A model generated the notes under the pieces. That model saw only the letters and a list, made by a program, of their open reading frames with translations. It was not told the DNA's origin and searched no databases. Position numbers and translations under genes: made by a program. 64,000 nucleotides of DNA. Source: Myxococcales bacterium. GTDB taxonomy: Bacteria > Myxococcota_A > Polyangia > Polyangiales > Houyiibacteriaceae. The stretch spans positions 1 to 64,000 of the forward strand of contig JAOTYL010000001.1 in the NCBI GenBank assembly GCA_029861865.1. The letters are read 5' to 3'. Positions 15,540 through 24,576 of the stretch are shown here, one piece after another; within the stretch, counting starts at the first letter, position 1, and the number at the start of each line of letters is the position of its first letter.

Positions 15540-16103
15540 ATGTCGCGCGAGCGCTTCGTCGAACTGATGACGCCTGCACTGAGCCGCTTCAGTCAGGACC
15601 TAAAGTCTGTTTTGCGAATCGTCGAAGATCCGGAGATCGACGACGAGAGTCGCATCGTGGCAGCGGGAGGCCTTCTGCACGTGATCTCTTCGGTCGGCGC
15701 CATTCCTGGGGTCCGCGGCGTGCTCAGGCACTTGGGCGACGTCTTGGTGATCCGCCTGACACTCGATCGCGTCCGAAGTAGCTCGCCAGCTACCTTCGAA
15801 CGTCACGTCGCCGAGTCGCCCGAGATGTTGGAGCCGCTCTCCGAAGAGCTCGAAGTCACGCGAGCTTACCTCGGCGATCGCATTCAAGTGCTCGAAAAAG
15901 TCGTCGACAAGTTTCCCAAGCTCCAACACCAAGGCCACCAAGCTGCTGGCTGCATCGGGGACACCGAATCGAGCAACTGGCTCTATGACGCCGTTCACGA
16001 AGCACTGATCGACGAGATCGAGTTCGACGACGACGACGTGGTGCGCGAGTTGAAGAACGTGGACCAGATCCTCGATCCGCTCTCCGCGCGTCTTGGCCGC
16101 TGA
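15540..16103 (+). CDS. Hypothetical protein with YkvA/DUF1232-like segment
   Basis: A 187-residue protein. The segment SRIVAAGGLLHVISSVGAIPGVRGVLRHLGD at about 40-70 resembles the hydrophobic core of YkvA/DUF1232 proteins (normally ISPxDLIPD...GYLDD), although here the motif is degenerate. The C-terminal half is acidic and helical (EFDDDDVVRELKNVDQI). It starts one base after the OmpA stop, indicating cotranscription. Function unknown. Confidence 0.7.
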   Translation: MSRERFVELMTPALSRFSQDLKSVLRIVEDPEIDDESRIVAAGGLLHVISSVGAIPGVRGVLRHLGDVLVIRLTLDRVRSSSPATFERHVAESPEMLEPLSEELEVTRAYLGDRIQVLEKVVDKFPKLQHQGHQAAGCIGDTESSNWLYDAVHEALIDEIEFDDDDVVRELKNVDQILDPLSARLGR

Positions 16104-16108
16104 AAAGA

Positions 16109-17719
16109 CTAGGCCGCTTCGCGTTGGCTTTCCGTGATCTTGCGGATAAGCCACGTCCCCTTGGAAACCTTGACCGGTTTGGTCGGCGTTTGGCAGCCGA
16201 GCGCACGGATCAAGGCCATGGTGTCGGGTCCCCAGTCGACCAGTCGTCCAATCCGGCCATCGGCGCTTCGAAAGTCGGGCTCCACGCCAATTCGTCGCCT
16301 AGCGAGATCGTCGGCATCGGACTGCGCACGCGTCTCGACGAGGAGCATGACTTGGCGGCGTGCGACGAAACCAAGCATGCGCGTGGTCATTACGAAGGCG
16401 AGGCTCAGAAGCCCGGCTCGCTCCGCTGGGAGAAAGACGCGACATCGTGGAGCGTCTGGTCCGCAAGTCTCCCAGCGAAGGCACATCGGCGGCGCTTCCG
16501 GCGTGAGTCGTAGGTCCGCGACGAACTTACGAAGCTTTTCGGCTGACTCTTCAGCTGTTGGCACCGTGTGCTGACGGGTTCCGGTGAAGAATACCGGCAG
16601 GAGAAACAGGGCCGCGAACGGTTGGTCGAGCACGACGGCAACGGCGAAGGAAGCTCCGAGGACGACCAGCCCAATCGCGGTGGTGCTATCGAGAAGGTCG
16701 ATCGGCGCCATCTTTCGCTCCCGTTGGCGGATCGGCGCGGTCGGTCGCCACGTTCGCTCGAGTGGGAGTGTGCTCGCTTTGATGGGACGGTGTAGCGTCA
16801 ACACCAGCATTGGAATCGCGCAGATGATGTCGTGCGGAGCAAGCCAAAGGCTCAACGCGAGGACCGAGGCGGCCGCCATGAGCACCACCGCCCAAGAGGA
16901 GCGAACGACCAGGCTCGAAGGGCCGGTCCGCATCTCGATCGCACGACGTTTGAGAAGGACCAGGCACGTCAGCAGCGCGACAGCCCAGGGCAGGGGGTGG
17001 CGCTCCTTTGCATCGAGGGGCCGAAATCCGGAGGGGGTCGGCTCATCGGGCGCCGCAGGAGGCAAAGTCACCGCGCTCGTGGGCACGTCGAAGATCAGTT
17101 TCCAAGGGGTGTGCCTCGGGAGGTGGATCCGGCGCCACTCCAGTTGGGTCACATTTTGCCTGTTGGTGACGCTGAGCTCGACGCCCGGGCCCATATCTTG
17201 GAGCTCGTGCGGAACGAAGGCGCCCTTCGGAGCGCGAATGTCCACCGAGACTTCGTGGAGCCCGGTCTCCCATGCCGGCAGCGTCCAAGCGAGCCGGGCG
17301 CGGTCGCTATCGGCTCCACCAAGCGGTCGAGCTTCGCCTTGGCTTCGATACCGGAGCACCACGCGATACTCACCTTTGCGAGGTGCACCTCTCCGCTCGA
17401 AAGAGAGCCGAATGAGACCGTCCTCGGTGATTTCGGCTTCCGGACGATAGGTCTCCCCGTCTTCAGAGTACAGATAGGGAGGCCTTCGTCGGTCGAGCTC
17501 GACCTCGGATCCAACTCCGGCGAGCTCGAGCTCATGTAGCCAACCGGCTTGAACCTGCACGTCGAGCTTCAGCAACACGCTCATCGACGCGTCGGGACCG
17601 ACCTCGACCGTGGCGTTTGCGCTCTTGACCACCGTTCGGGTCCACGCTCCTGCAGGAGAGGCCACGCCGAGGGTGACGAACAACACGAACGACAGACCGA
17701 CACCACGCCTCAAAGACAT
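16109..17719 (-). CDS. Exported membrane protein of unknown function
   Basis: A 536-residue protein. A signal peptide ending ASPAGAW is followed by a beta-rich periplasmic domain of about 220 residues (VEVGPDASMSVLLKLDVQV, YRVVLRYRSQGEARPLGG) and then several transmembrane segments between about 240 and 390 (ALLTCLVLLK, VVLMAAASVLALSLWL, IGLVVLGASFAVAVVL, PFAALFLLPVFF). A cytosolic domain of about 140 residues ends it. I do not recognise the family. It is convergent with the YkvA-like gene and lies downstream of the M50 protease gene on the same strand, 40 bases away. Confidence 0.65.
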   Translation of the reverse strand: MSLRRGVGLSFVLFVTLGVASPAGAWTRTVVKSANATVEVGPDASMSVLLKLDVQVQAGWLHELELAGVGSEVELDRRRPPYLYSEDGETYRPEAEITEDGLIRLSFERRGAPRKGEYRVVLRYRSQGEARPLGGADSDRARLAWTLPAWETGLHEVSVDIRAPKGAFVPHELQDMGPGVELSVTNRQNVTQLEWRRIHLPRHTPWKLIFDVPTSAVTLPPAAPDEPTPSGFRPLDAKERHPLPWAVALLTCLVLLKRRAIEMRTGPSSLVVRSSWAVVLMAAASVLALSLWLAPHDIICAIPMLVLTLHRPIKASTLPLERTWRPTAPIRQRERKMAPIDLLDSTTAIGLVVLGASFAVAVVLDQPFAALFLLPVFFTGTRQHTVPTAEESAEKLRKFVADLRLTPEAPPMCLRWETCGPDAPRCRVFLPAERAGLLSLAFVMTTRMLGFVARRQVMLLVETRAQSDADDLARRRIGVEPDFRSADGRIGRLVDWGPDTMALIRALGCQTPTKPVKVSKGTWLIRKITESQREAA

Positions 17720-17759
17720 GAGCCGACCCTAAGAAATTCCTAGCTTTCGGTGAAATTTC

Positions 17760-18680
17760 CTACTGCATCCGAAGCCAGGCCGGCATGAACAGCAGCCCGA
17801 AAAGCGAAAGGGTTAACAGGCCCACGATGCGGCGTCGGGGGGAGAGGACCGAATCCTCGGTGGGGGGATGGTCGGGCCCCGTAGCACGGGTGAGGATCCA
17901 CAAGACGAATGCCCATACGAGCCACTGCAGGCCGGCGCTTGCGTCGTAGATCAAACGGTCACCGCGCGCGCCCTCGAGGTAGGTCGGCAAGCCGTACGCG
18001 ACGCAGACGAGCAGTGCCAATGCCGGCAAGAACCGAATCACGTGCCGAGAGATTCGGTCCTGACGTCTACCCCAGAGCGCGTAGGCTACATGGCCGCCAT
18101 CGAGCTGCCCGAACGGCAATAGATTGATCATGGTGACCAAGAGTCCCGCCCAGCCCGCCAGTGCGGTCGGGGTCAACATGATGTCATAACCGTCAGGGAT
18201 CGGACCCTTGAGCGTGTAGAGAAGGCCGAGATAGAGAATCGATCGACCTTCGATCATGTAGTTCCCGTCGGGCAGCGCATCGATCGGCGACGTCGCAATG
18301 CCGTAAATCACGACGGGGATGGCGACGACCATGCCGGCAAGTGGGCCGGCTGCGCCGATGTCGAGAAGCGCATTTCGCGATCGAATTCGCTCGCGGATCT
18401 GAATGACGGCTCCCATCGTGCCGAGCAGAAAGAAGGGCACCGGGATGAAGTAGGGGAGCGAAACATCGACTCGGTGGTACATCCCAGCAAAGAAATGCCC
18501 AAACTCGTGGGCGAGCAGGATTCCCATCAGAGGAAGCGAGAACACCCATCCTGCGCCCAGCTCCTCGAGCGATGTGGGTACGTGACCGAGAACCATTCCG
18601 GCTCCCACGTAGAAAGTCGACAGAAAGGTCAGCACCACCAGGACGAAGGGTAGACCCCATCGCGTCTTTCGCCGCTTCAC
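17760..18680 (-). CDS. Site-2 protease-type (M50) intramembrane metalloprotease
   Basis: A 306-residue polytopic membrane protein with the M50 active-site motif HEFGHFFAG (HExxH zinc site) in an early helix and the second metal-ligand motif NLLPFGQLDGGHV in a later one. Such proteases cut transmembrane substrates, commonly anti-sigma factors, during regulated intramembrane proteolysis. No PDZ domain is present, placing it with the compact polytopic members. Start is a GTG. It is divergent from the GH15 gene, with only 56 bases between them. Confidence 0.88.
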   Translation of the reverse strand: MKRRKTRWGLPFVLVVLTFLSTFYVGAGMVLGHVPTSLEELGAGWVFSLPLMGILLAHEFGHFFAGMYHRVDVSLPYFIPVPFFLLGTMGAVIQIRERIRSRNALLDIGAAGPLAGMVVAIPVVIYGIATSPIDALPDGNYMIEGRSILYLGLLYTLKGPIPDGYDIMLTPTALAGWAGLLVTMINLLPFGQLDGGHVAYALWGRRQDRISRHVIRFLPALALLVCVAYGLPTYLEGARGDRLIYDASAGLQWLVWAFVLWILTRATGPDHPPTEDSVLSPRRRIVGLLTLSLFGLLFMPAWLRMQ

Positions 18681-18696
18681 TGGGGGCCTCTAGCAT

Positions 18697-18714
18697 GTGC
18701 GTTCTAAAGCGCAC
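18697..18714. promoter_or_regulatory. Inverted repeat in the M50/GH15 divergent promoter region
   Basis: GTGCG and CGCAC face each other across eight bases (GTGCGTTCTAAAGCGCAC) in the middle of the 56-base divergent gap. A shared operator is possible, but the arms are short. Confidence 0.3.
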
Positions 18715-18736
18715 GATCTGCTATTCTCCCGGGCGC

Positions 18737-20638
18737 ATGGATCTCTACAGCGCCGCCAAACGCCTCAACCAGCCTTTCGTCTTTGAAAACGAGGCGTCGC
18801 GAGGGGATCTTTCGATCGCGGATCACGGCTTGATCGGCGACGGATTCTCCGCTGCCTTGGTTCGCGCAGACGGCGCCATCGACTGGCTTTGCCTGCCTCG
18901 TTTCGACAGCCCGAGCGTGTTTGCGTCGCTGCTCGACGAACACAAGGGCGGATCGACCTCGATCACGCCCATCCAGTATCCGTTCGAGAGTCTCCAGCGC
19001 TACGATCCTGGCACCAACGTTCTGGAAACTCTTTTCCAAATCAAGGGACACGGGACGATTCGCCTCACCGATTACATGCCGTGGGCGGATGATCCGCGCC
19101 TTGCGATCCACGAGGTCCATCGCCGAGTTCAGTGCGTCGAAGGCGAGGCAAAAGTCAAAGTCGTGTTCGATCCTCGTTTCGACTATGGGCGCAGCGAGTC
19201 GACTATCGACATCGATGGGCGTTCTGCTCTCGCGAAAGGAGCTGGGGGCGAGAGGCTCGTGGCGGTGCTCGGAGGCGTCGGCAAGTGGGAGCCTCGTCCC
19301 GAAGGCGGAGTTCAGGCCGTGTTTCGCTTGAAAGCCGGTGAACGCGGATGGGTGGTGATCAGTTGGAACGCCTCCGAGTCGGAGTCGATCTTGGCATACC
19401 GGCCGTTCGAGTTTCTACGTACCACCCGCAATCGATGGCGCGACTGGTCACGATCGCTGCAATACGACGGCCCCTGGCGCCACCACGTGGTCCGGTCGGC
19501 GCTCCTTCTCAAGCTCTTGATGTACGCGCCGACCGGGGCCATGGTCGCGGCGCCGAGCACTTCGATTCCGGAGTGGATCGGCGGAGTCCGCAACTGGGAC
19601 TACCGATACACATGGACCCGCGACACGGCGATGGCCGTCCGGGCAGCAAACCTACTCGGTTGCGATCGAGAGGCACGCGACTTTTTCCATTTCGTACGAG
19701 ACACACTCGAGCGCGACCGAGATCTCCACATCATGTACGCCGTCGATGGCGGTCGCGTTCCCGACGAGGAGACTCTCGAACACTTCTCCGGTTACAAGGG
19801 CTCGCGTCCGGTTCGCATCGGCAATGGCGCACGCGATCAACTACAGCTCGACACCGCTGGCGCTTTGATGGACGCGGCTTATGTCTATGAAAAAGGTGGG
19901 GGTTCACTGACAGTGCGAGGGTGGCGCCGGCTTAGAGAAGTCGTCCAGAGCGTGGTCGCCACTTGGAAAGAGCCCGACCATGGGATTTGGGAGCCACGGG
20001 GTGGCAAGCGTCACAACGTGCATTCGAAGTTGATGAGCTGGCTTGCTTTGCAACGTGGCGCCGAGCTCGCACCTTTGTTTGGTGAACATCAGTTGCAGCG
20101 CGGTTGGCGGCGAGTCGCCGATGAGCTTCACGCTGAGCTATGTGTGCGCGGGTTGGATCGCACGGGAAGCCGTTTCGTAGCCGCCTATGACTACGAGCAT
20201 CCCGATGCATCGCTTCTGCTTCTTCCCATTCATGGTTTCCTGCCTCCAACAGACGACCGTGTGCTGCGCACCGTCGAGTGGATTCGGGCTGCGCTTGGCG
20301 ACGATTCATTCATCTACCGGTACCGCACCGATGACGGCGTGGGCGGAGAAGAAGGGGCGTTCGTTTTGTGTGGTTTTTGGCTCGCCGAAGTGTTGGCGAT
20401 GGCTGGACAGGTGGATGAAGCCCAGAGTGTGTTTGTCGCCCACGCCGAGGCATCCAATCATCTGGGCCTGCTCGCGGAGCAGATCGAGCCCTCTTCGCGC
20501 GCGTCGCTCGGCAACTTTCCACAGGCGTTCAGTCATCTCGGCTTGATCAACGCGGCAGCGAGGATCGATCTAGCGCTGCGGTTGCGAGACGAAGGCTCGC
20601 ACCGTGTCCCCGAGGTCGAGATCGGACGTTCTTCGTGA
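18737..20638 (+). CDS. Glycoside hydrolase family 15 protein (glucoamylase/trehalase type)
   Basis: A 633-residue cytosolic GH15 enzyme. It has the bacterial GH15 layout: an N-terminal beta-sandwich (IADHGLIGDGFSAALVRADG, IDWLCLPRFDSPSVFASLLD) and an alpha/alpha barrel with WIGGVRNWDYRYTWTRDTAM, the EPDHGIWEPRGGKRHNVHSK segment carrying the conserved acid, and GEEGAFVLCGFWLAEVLAMA near the second catalytic Glu. It hydrolyses alpha-glucosides; whether it acts on glucan or trehalose cannot be told. The start is the internal ATG at 18737, where homology begins, not the longer open frame. Its stop overlaps the next gene's start (GTGA). Confidence 0.88.
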   Translation: MDLYSAAKRLNQPFVFENEASRGDLSIADHGLIGDGFSAALVRADGAIDWLCLPRFDSPSVFASLLDEHKGGSTSITPIQYPFESLQRYDPGTNVLETLFQIKGHGTIRLTDYMPWADDPRLAIHEVHRRVQCVEGEAKVKVVFDPRFDYGRSESTIDIDGRSALAKGAGGERLVAVLGGVGKWEPRPEGGVQAVFRLKAGERGWVVISWNASESESILAYRPFEFLRTTRNRWRDWSRSLQYDGPWRHHVVRSALLLKLLMYAPTGAMVAAPSTSIPEWIGGVRNWDYRYTWTRDTAMAVRAANLLGCDREARDFFHFVRDTLERDRDLHIMYAVDGGRVPDEETLEHFSGYKGSRPVRIGNGARDQLQLDTAGALMDAAYVYEKGGGSLTVRGWRRLREVVQSVVATWKEPDHGIWEPRGGKRHNVHSKLMSWLALQRGAELAPLFGEHQLQRGWRRVADELHAELCVRGLDRTGSRFVAAYDYEHPDASLLLLPIHGFLPPTDDRVLRTVEWIRAALGDDSFIYRYRTDDGVGGEEGAFVLCGFWLAEVLAMAGQVDEAQSVFVAHAEASNHLGLLAEQIEPSSRASLGNFPQAFSHLGLINAAARIDLALRLRDEGSHRVPEVEIGRSS

Positions 20639-21603
20639 GCACGTCCTCGGCGGGGCAAGAGCCGCGCACACTTCGAGCCGTCACCAAGAGATTCGGGGGA
20701 CTGACCGTGGCTCTTTCGGTCGGGACAGGGATTGGCTTGTGGCTTACACAAGAGGCCTGGTTCCTCTCCTCGTTCGCTATTTTTGTCCCCTTGGCCACGG
20801 CTGGCGTCCTGCTGTTGACGACCCTCGCGCGCGCCGCGGTGCGATCGGCGATACCCCCTCAACTCGACAAACCATCCGTACGGAGCGTAGAGCCTCCAGA
20901 CCCGACTCCTGGCCCGAGCTCGGAGAGATCCGGTCCAGAGGACGACGTGGACTATCTGATGGCGCTTCGACACGAGTTTCGGACTCCTTTGAACGCGGTG
21001 CTTGGTTTCTCCGACGTGCTGCTCGGGCGCATCGACGGCGAGATCAACGAGTCTCAGCAAGAGGACATCGAGATAATTCGGGCATCGGGTATCAAGCTGA
21101 GAGTCCTTCTCGACAGCGCTCTCGACCTATCGCAGCTGGCGACCCAAGATCTCAAGCTCGACATCGAGACGGTCGACGGGAAGGACATCGTCAAGCGCGC
21201 CGCCAATGAGGCCTCGCAACTCTGGGCCGGAAAACAGACCGCGCGTGTCTCCGTATCGGACGAACCATGTTTGGTCGCCACAGACGAAGCGCGTCTTCGA
21301 AGATGCATCGTGGTGCTCGCTGATTTTCTCGCGATGGACAACCGGAAAGCCTCCATCGAGATCGACCTCGACCATTCCGAGGGTCGTGTCGTCGTGTCCG
21401 TAGCCGCACTGCCCTCCGATCGGCTCACTCTCGACGCCCTGCCGACCCCGACCGAGGTGCTCGCTGCCGAAGACCCAATGAAGATCCGTCGTTGGCCCGT
21501 CGCCATTACCTCGGAGGTGATCGCGCTCCACGGTGGGTCGCTCTACCACGGGGACGATCCAGCGCGGTTTGTCATCCGGCTGCCGACAGGCGGAGCGACA
21601 TGA
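20635..21603 (+). CDS. Histidine kinase-like membrane protein with degenerate ATPase domain (1)
   Basis: A 322-residue protein with two N-terminal transmembrane helices (about 22-66), a linker, and a HisKA dimerization domain holding LRHEFRTPLNAV (phospho-acceptor His about residue 113). The C-terminal domain keeps only the outline of a HATPase: where an N-box (N....KF) is expected it has VLADFLAMDNRKA, and no DxGxG or GLGL box is visible, although the end SEVIALHGGSLYHG is recognisable. It may be a pseudokinase or act as a phosphatase or scaffold. The GTG start overlaps the GH15 stop, and the stop overlaps the next, paralogous gene. Confidence 0.85.
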   Translation: MSTSSAGQEPRTLRAVTKRFGGLTVALSVGTGIGLWLTQEAWFLSSFAIFVPLATAGVLLLTTLARAAVRSAIPPQLDKPSVRSVEPPDPTPGPSSERSGPEDDVDYLMALRHEFRTPLNAVLGFSDVLLGRIDGEINESQQEDIEIIRASGIKLRVLLDSALDLSQLATQDLKLDIETVDGKDIVKRAANEASQLWAGKQTARVSVSDEPCLVATDEARLRRCIVVLADFLAMDNRKASIEIDLDHSEGRVVVSVAALPSDRLTLDALPTPTEVLAAEDPMKIRRWPVAITSEVIALHGGSLYHGDDPARFVIRLPTGGAT

Positions 21604-22523
21604 AACTCGCTGGCGTAGCGGTGCTGACGGCCCTGTACTTCGTCGCGGTGTGGATCTTGATAGCGCAGGAGCACAGGTACCTCGGTGCGTTCGTGGTGTT
21701 CGTCGTGGCTTTGGTCGCCGCTATCCAAGTCGTGCGCTCCCTGGAAGTGTCACCGAGTAGTTTCTCGGCAGCGGGTAACACGCTGCCCGCCACCTCGATT
21801 CAAGAAACCATTGAAACCCATGCGGCTGAGCCGGAGACCCCCGAGCGCCAGCGCGCGCGTTTTCTCGGCGCGCTGGGGCACGAGCTTCGCAATCCGCTCA
21901 ATTCGGTCACCGGTTTTGCGGACATGCTGCTGAGTGGGCTCGATGGCGACCTCAATGCGGAGCAGGAGCGCAGCGTGATCACCATTCGCGCTAGTGCCGA
22001 GCGGCTGCTGCGGCTCGTAGCCACCGTCGTCGATCGAGCGCGAGTCCGGGCGGGCACCTTTCGGCTTCAGCAGCAATGGGTTGCGCCCTCGGAGTTGGTA
22101 TCGGAAGCCGCCAATTTCGTACGAACGCGGGCTGAAGGGAAATCGGTGATCGGGGATGTCGCAGATGCGCTTCCGCGCGTGTTCGTCGACCGTCACCGAA
22201 CCATCGATGCGCTCGTAGCCCTGGCTGTTCTCGTCATTCATTCGTCCGGGACTGACGTCGCAATCCGCGTAGCCCCCCCTCGTCGCGACCAGGTGGGCAA
22301 AGGCTTCGTTCAATTTGATCTGATCACCCACCTTAAGGATTCGTCGGCGGACACGCTTTCGATCGTCGAGCGGCTCGAGCGGCCGTCCTCGCGAACCGAC
22401 GCGCTGGGGTTGGAAGTATCGGTCGCGAGAAGCATCATCGAGGCCCACGGAGGGCGCATCTGGACCGAGGCGGGGACGGCGGGAAGCCTTCGTGTATGCA
22501 TGACCCTCCCCATCTCCTCGTAG
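21600..22523 (+). CDS. Histidine kinase-like membrane protein with degenerate ATPase domain (2)
   Basis: A 307-residue paralogue of the preceding protein in tandem, with an ATGA overlap. It has two transmembrane helices (about 4-42) and a HisKA domain with LGHELRNPLNSVTGF (His about 94). The C-terminal domain again lacks a convincing N-box and G-boxes (HRTIDALVALAVLVIHSS where NLLxNAIKF is expected), while SIIEAHGGRIWTEAG and the final strand remain. Two adjacent genes with the same loss suggest that this reduced domain is their normal state. No response regulator is adjacent. The stop codon lies in the left arm of the hairpin element. Confidence 0.85.
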   Translation: MKLAGVAVLTALYFVAVWILIAQEHRYLGAFVVFVVALVAAIQVVRSLEVSPSSFSAAGNTLPATSIQETIETHAAEPETPERQRARFLGALGHELRNPLNSVTGFADMLLSGLDGDLNAEQERSVITIRASAERLLRLVATVVDRARVRAGTFRLQQQWVAPSELVSEAANFVRTRAEGKSVIGDVADALPRVFVDRHRTIDALVALAVLVIHSSGTDVAIRVAPPRRDQVGKGFVQFDLITHLKDSSADTLSIVERLERPSSRTDALGLEVSVARSIIEAHGGRIWTEAGTAGSLRVCMTLPISS

Positions 22524-22647
22524 TGTGCGGATCTTTTCGCTTGTGGTCGGCTTACCTCCTCGTTCGCTCCCTGCGAGGTACAGACGTACCTCTCAGTCGC
22601 TCTCTGCGGGGGCGCTCGACCACAAACAAAAATCTCTCGCACACTAT
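22521..22647. repeat. Nested inverted-repeat element between convergent genes
   Basis: A left arm at 22521-22549 (starting TAGTGTGCGGATC) and a right arm at 22618-22647 pair imperfectly over about 30 bases. Inside lies a perfect smaller stem GAGGTAC-AGAC-GTACCTC (22575-22592). The arms abut the stop codons of both flanking convergent genes. It can serve as a bidirectional terminator, and its length and nested symmetry also fit a MITE- or REP-type element. Confidence 0.75.
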
Positions 22648-22651
22648 CTGC

Positions 22652-23488
22652 TTAGCTGTCGGTTTTGAGCGCCTCTAGAATCGCGCGGTATGCTTTGTTC
22701 CGCTTCCAGCCTGCCTCCGTTTGAAGTCTGTGCGTCATTTCCTTGGTCGAGAGGCCCTCGCGTTTCCAATCGACCACCAGCGCGCGAACATCGACGTCCT
22801 TTTCGACTGGCTCCCCCGATGCTCCTTCGATCACCAAGGTGATCTCTCCTTTTGCGGGGGCCGCAAGCCCAGCGCTGACTTCTTCGACCGTTCCTCGGAT
22901 CGTCTGTTCATGCACCTTCGTGAGCTCTCGGCAAAGAGCCAGTCGCCGGCCGTTTCCCAACGCTTGCCCGAGGTCCTGCAGCGTTGCGTGGATTCGGTAC
23001 GGCGACTCGAAGATTACGGTCGTGATCTCCGACTGCGAGATCCGAGACAAAACTTCCTCGCGTTCGCGTCCGCTCTTCGGCAGAAACCCCTCGAACGTGA
23101 ACCGTCGCACGGGAAGCCCCGCCACGCTCAGAGCCGCCACCACCGCGCTCGGTCCCGGGATCGCCTCCACGACGACACCCGCCTCGGCGGCGCACGACAC
23201 CAGATATGCCCCCGGGTCACTCACGACCGGCGTGCCGGCATCGCTCACGAGGGCGAAATAAGCGCCCGACACCAACTCTTGCACGAGCTGGTCGACTTTC
23301 GCATCGTCTGTGTGCTCGTGGAACGAGCGGAGCGGGGTGCGAATCCCATACTTCGTGCAGAGGGTGCGCGTGTGGCGTGTATCCTCGGCGAGAATGGCGT
23401 CGGCCTCCCGTAGTATTCGAAGCGCCCGAATAGTGATGTCATCGAGGCATCCGATGGGCGTGGCCACAACCGACAGGCACCCGGTCAT
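22652..23488 (-). CDS. rsmI: 16S rRNA (cytidine-2'-O)-methyltransferase RsmI
   Basis: A 278-residue SAM-dependent tetrapyrrole-methylase-fold enzyme that 2'-O-methylates C1402 of 16S rRNA. Family landmarks are VVATPIGCLDDITIRAL at the N-terminus, AEDTRHTRTLC, RSFHEHT, LVSDAGTPVVSDPG, AIPGPSAVVAALSVAGLP, GFLPKSGRERE and FESPYRIHATL. GCLDD replaces the more usual GNLxD, a small variation. Length is normal. It follows rpoH on the same strand by 43 bases. Confidence 0.93.
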   Translation of the reverse strand: MTGCLSVVATPIGCLDDITIRALRILREADAILAEDTRHTRTLCTKYGIRTPLRSFHEHTDDAKVDQLVQELVSGAYFALVSDAGTPVVSDPGAYLVSCAAEAGVVVEAIPGPSAVVAALSVAGLPVRRFTFEGFLPKSGREREEVLSRISQSEITTVIFESPYRIHATLQDLGQALGNGRRLALCRELTKVHEQTIRGTVEEVSAGLAAPAKGEITLVIEGASGEPVEKDVDVRALVVDWKREGLSTKEMTHRLQTEAGWKRNKAYRAILEALKTDS

Positions 23489-23531
23489 GATGGCGCGTTA
23501 CCACATCTCGCTCAGCCTGCGAACCGGCCCG

Positions 23532-24515
23532 CTACGGCGACTCGTACACCTCGACCACCGTCTCGCCGAGCTCTTGCCGCAGGAAGTCTTTGAGCTTTTG
23601 CAAGAGGCGCTTTTCGATCTGGCGGACCCGCTCCCGGCTGACCCCGAAGTCATCACCGAGGGCCTGAAGCGTCTTGGGGTCCTCGGCGACGAGGCGTTCT
23701 CGAAAAATCGTTGCTTCTTTACCTTTGAGAGTCTTTCCAAACTCCCTGATCTTGACCGTAAACTGGTCACCAAGTTGCGCGTCCGCGAGAGCTTCATCGA
23801 TGCGTTCGCCCTCCGAAGGCAGCAGCTCGACCCTCGCAACGGGGCGCCCCTCGGATGTTCCTACCGGTGCGTCGAGCGAGGCATCACCGGCCGCGAGCCG
23901 CATGTCCATCGATACCACGTCTCGCTCCGGAACGTTCAGCCTCTCGGCAATCAGCTCTGCGGTAGGCTCGATTCCCATTGCGGACAGTCGTGCCTTTTCT
24001 TTTTGGAGATTGAAGAAGAGCTTGCGCTGTGCTTGCGTGGTGCCGACCTTCACGAGTCGATGGTTGTTGAGGATGTAGCGGAGGACGTAAGCACGGATCC
24101 ACCATGCCGCGTAACTCGATAGCTTGACGCCCTTGTAGGGGTCGTACTTCTTGACAGCCTGCATCAAGCCGATGTTTCCCTCTTGCACGAGGTCGAGGAT
24201 GTTTTTGTAGGCCTGCCGATAGTCATAGGCGATCTTGACGACCAGTCGGAGGTTGGAAGTGACGAGCCGTTTCGCCGCCTCGACGTCTCCTTTCTCGAAA
24301 TACTGCACAGCGAGGTCGTGCTCCTCTTCTTTTGACAGAAGTGGATAACGCCCCACGTCCCGCATGTAGACACCGAGCGGGTCGCGTCGCGATAGCGCCG
24401 ACCCCGCGACAAGCAATGCATCGCCGTCTTTCGAAGAATCCTCGGGCGGTCCGTCGAGCACCTCGACGTCGCCGATCTCGTCGATTTCGTCTGGCAGATC
24501 TTCGTCTTCAATCAT
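23532..24515 (-). CDS. rpoH: RNA polymerase sigma factor, RpoH/sigma-32 group
   Basis: A 327-residue group-2/3 sigma-70-family factor. Region 1.2/2.1 is DPLGVYMRDVGRYPLLSKEEEHDLA. Regions 2.2-2.4 are DLVQEGNIGLMQAVKKYDP and SSYAAWWIRAYVLRYILNN. The RpoH-box-like VKVGTTQAQRKLFFNL follows, then region 3 and region 4.2, a helix-turn-helix GVSRERVRQIEKRLLQKLK. An acidic 45-residue N-terminal extension precedes the core. RpoH-type factors direct heat-shock or developmental regulons. It lies 61 bases downstream of gspN and could be read from the secretion operon as well as from its own promoter. Confidence 0.88.
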   Translation of the reverse strand: MIEDEDLPDEIDEIGDVEVLDGPPEDSSKDGDALLVAGSALSRRDPLGVYMRDVGRYPLLSKEEEHDLAVQYFEKGDVEAAKRLVTSNLRLVVKIAYDYRQAYKNILDLVQEGNIGLMQAVKKYDPYKGVKLSSYAAWWIRAYVLRYILNNHRLVKVGTTQAQRKLFFNLQKEKARLSAMGIEPTAELIAERLNVPERDVVSMDMRLAAGDASLDAPVGTSEGRPVARVELLPSEGERIDEALADAQLGDQFTVKIREFGKTLKGKEATIFRERLVAEDPKTLQALGDDFGVSRERVRQIEKRLLQKLKDFLRQELGETVVEVYESP

Positions 24516-24576
24516 GGGCTTGCTTCGTGAGTGCGATCTCTAGGGCAAGAGCCCCCAGACCGTCCAGTCAACGATG

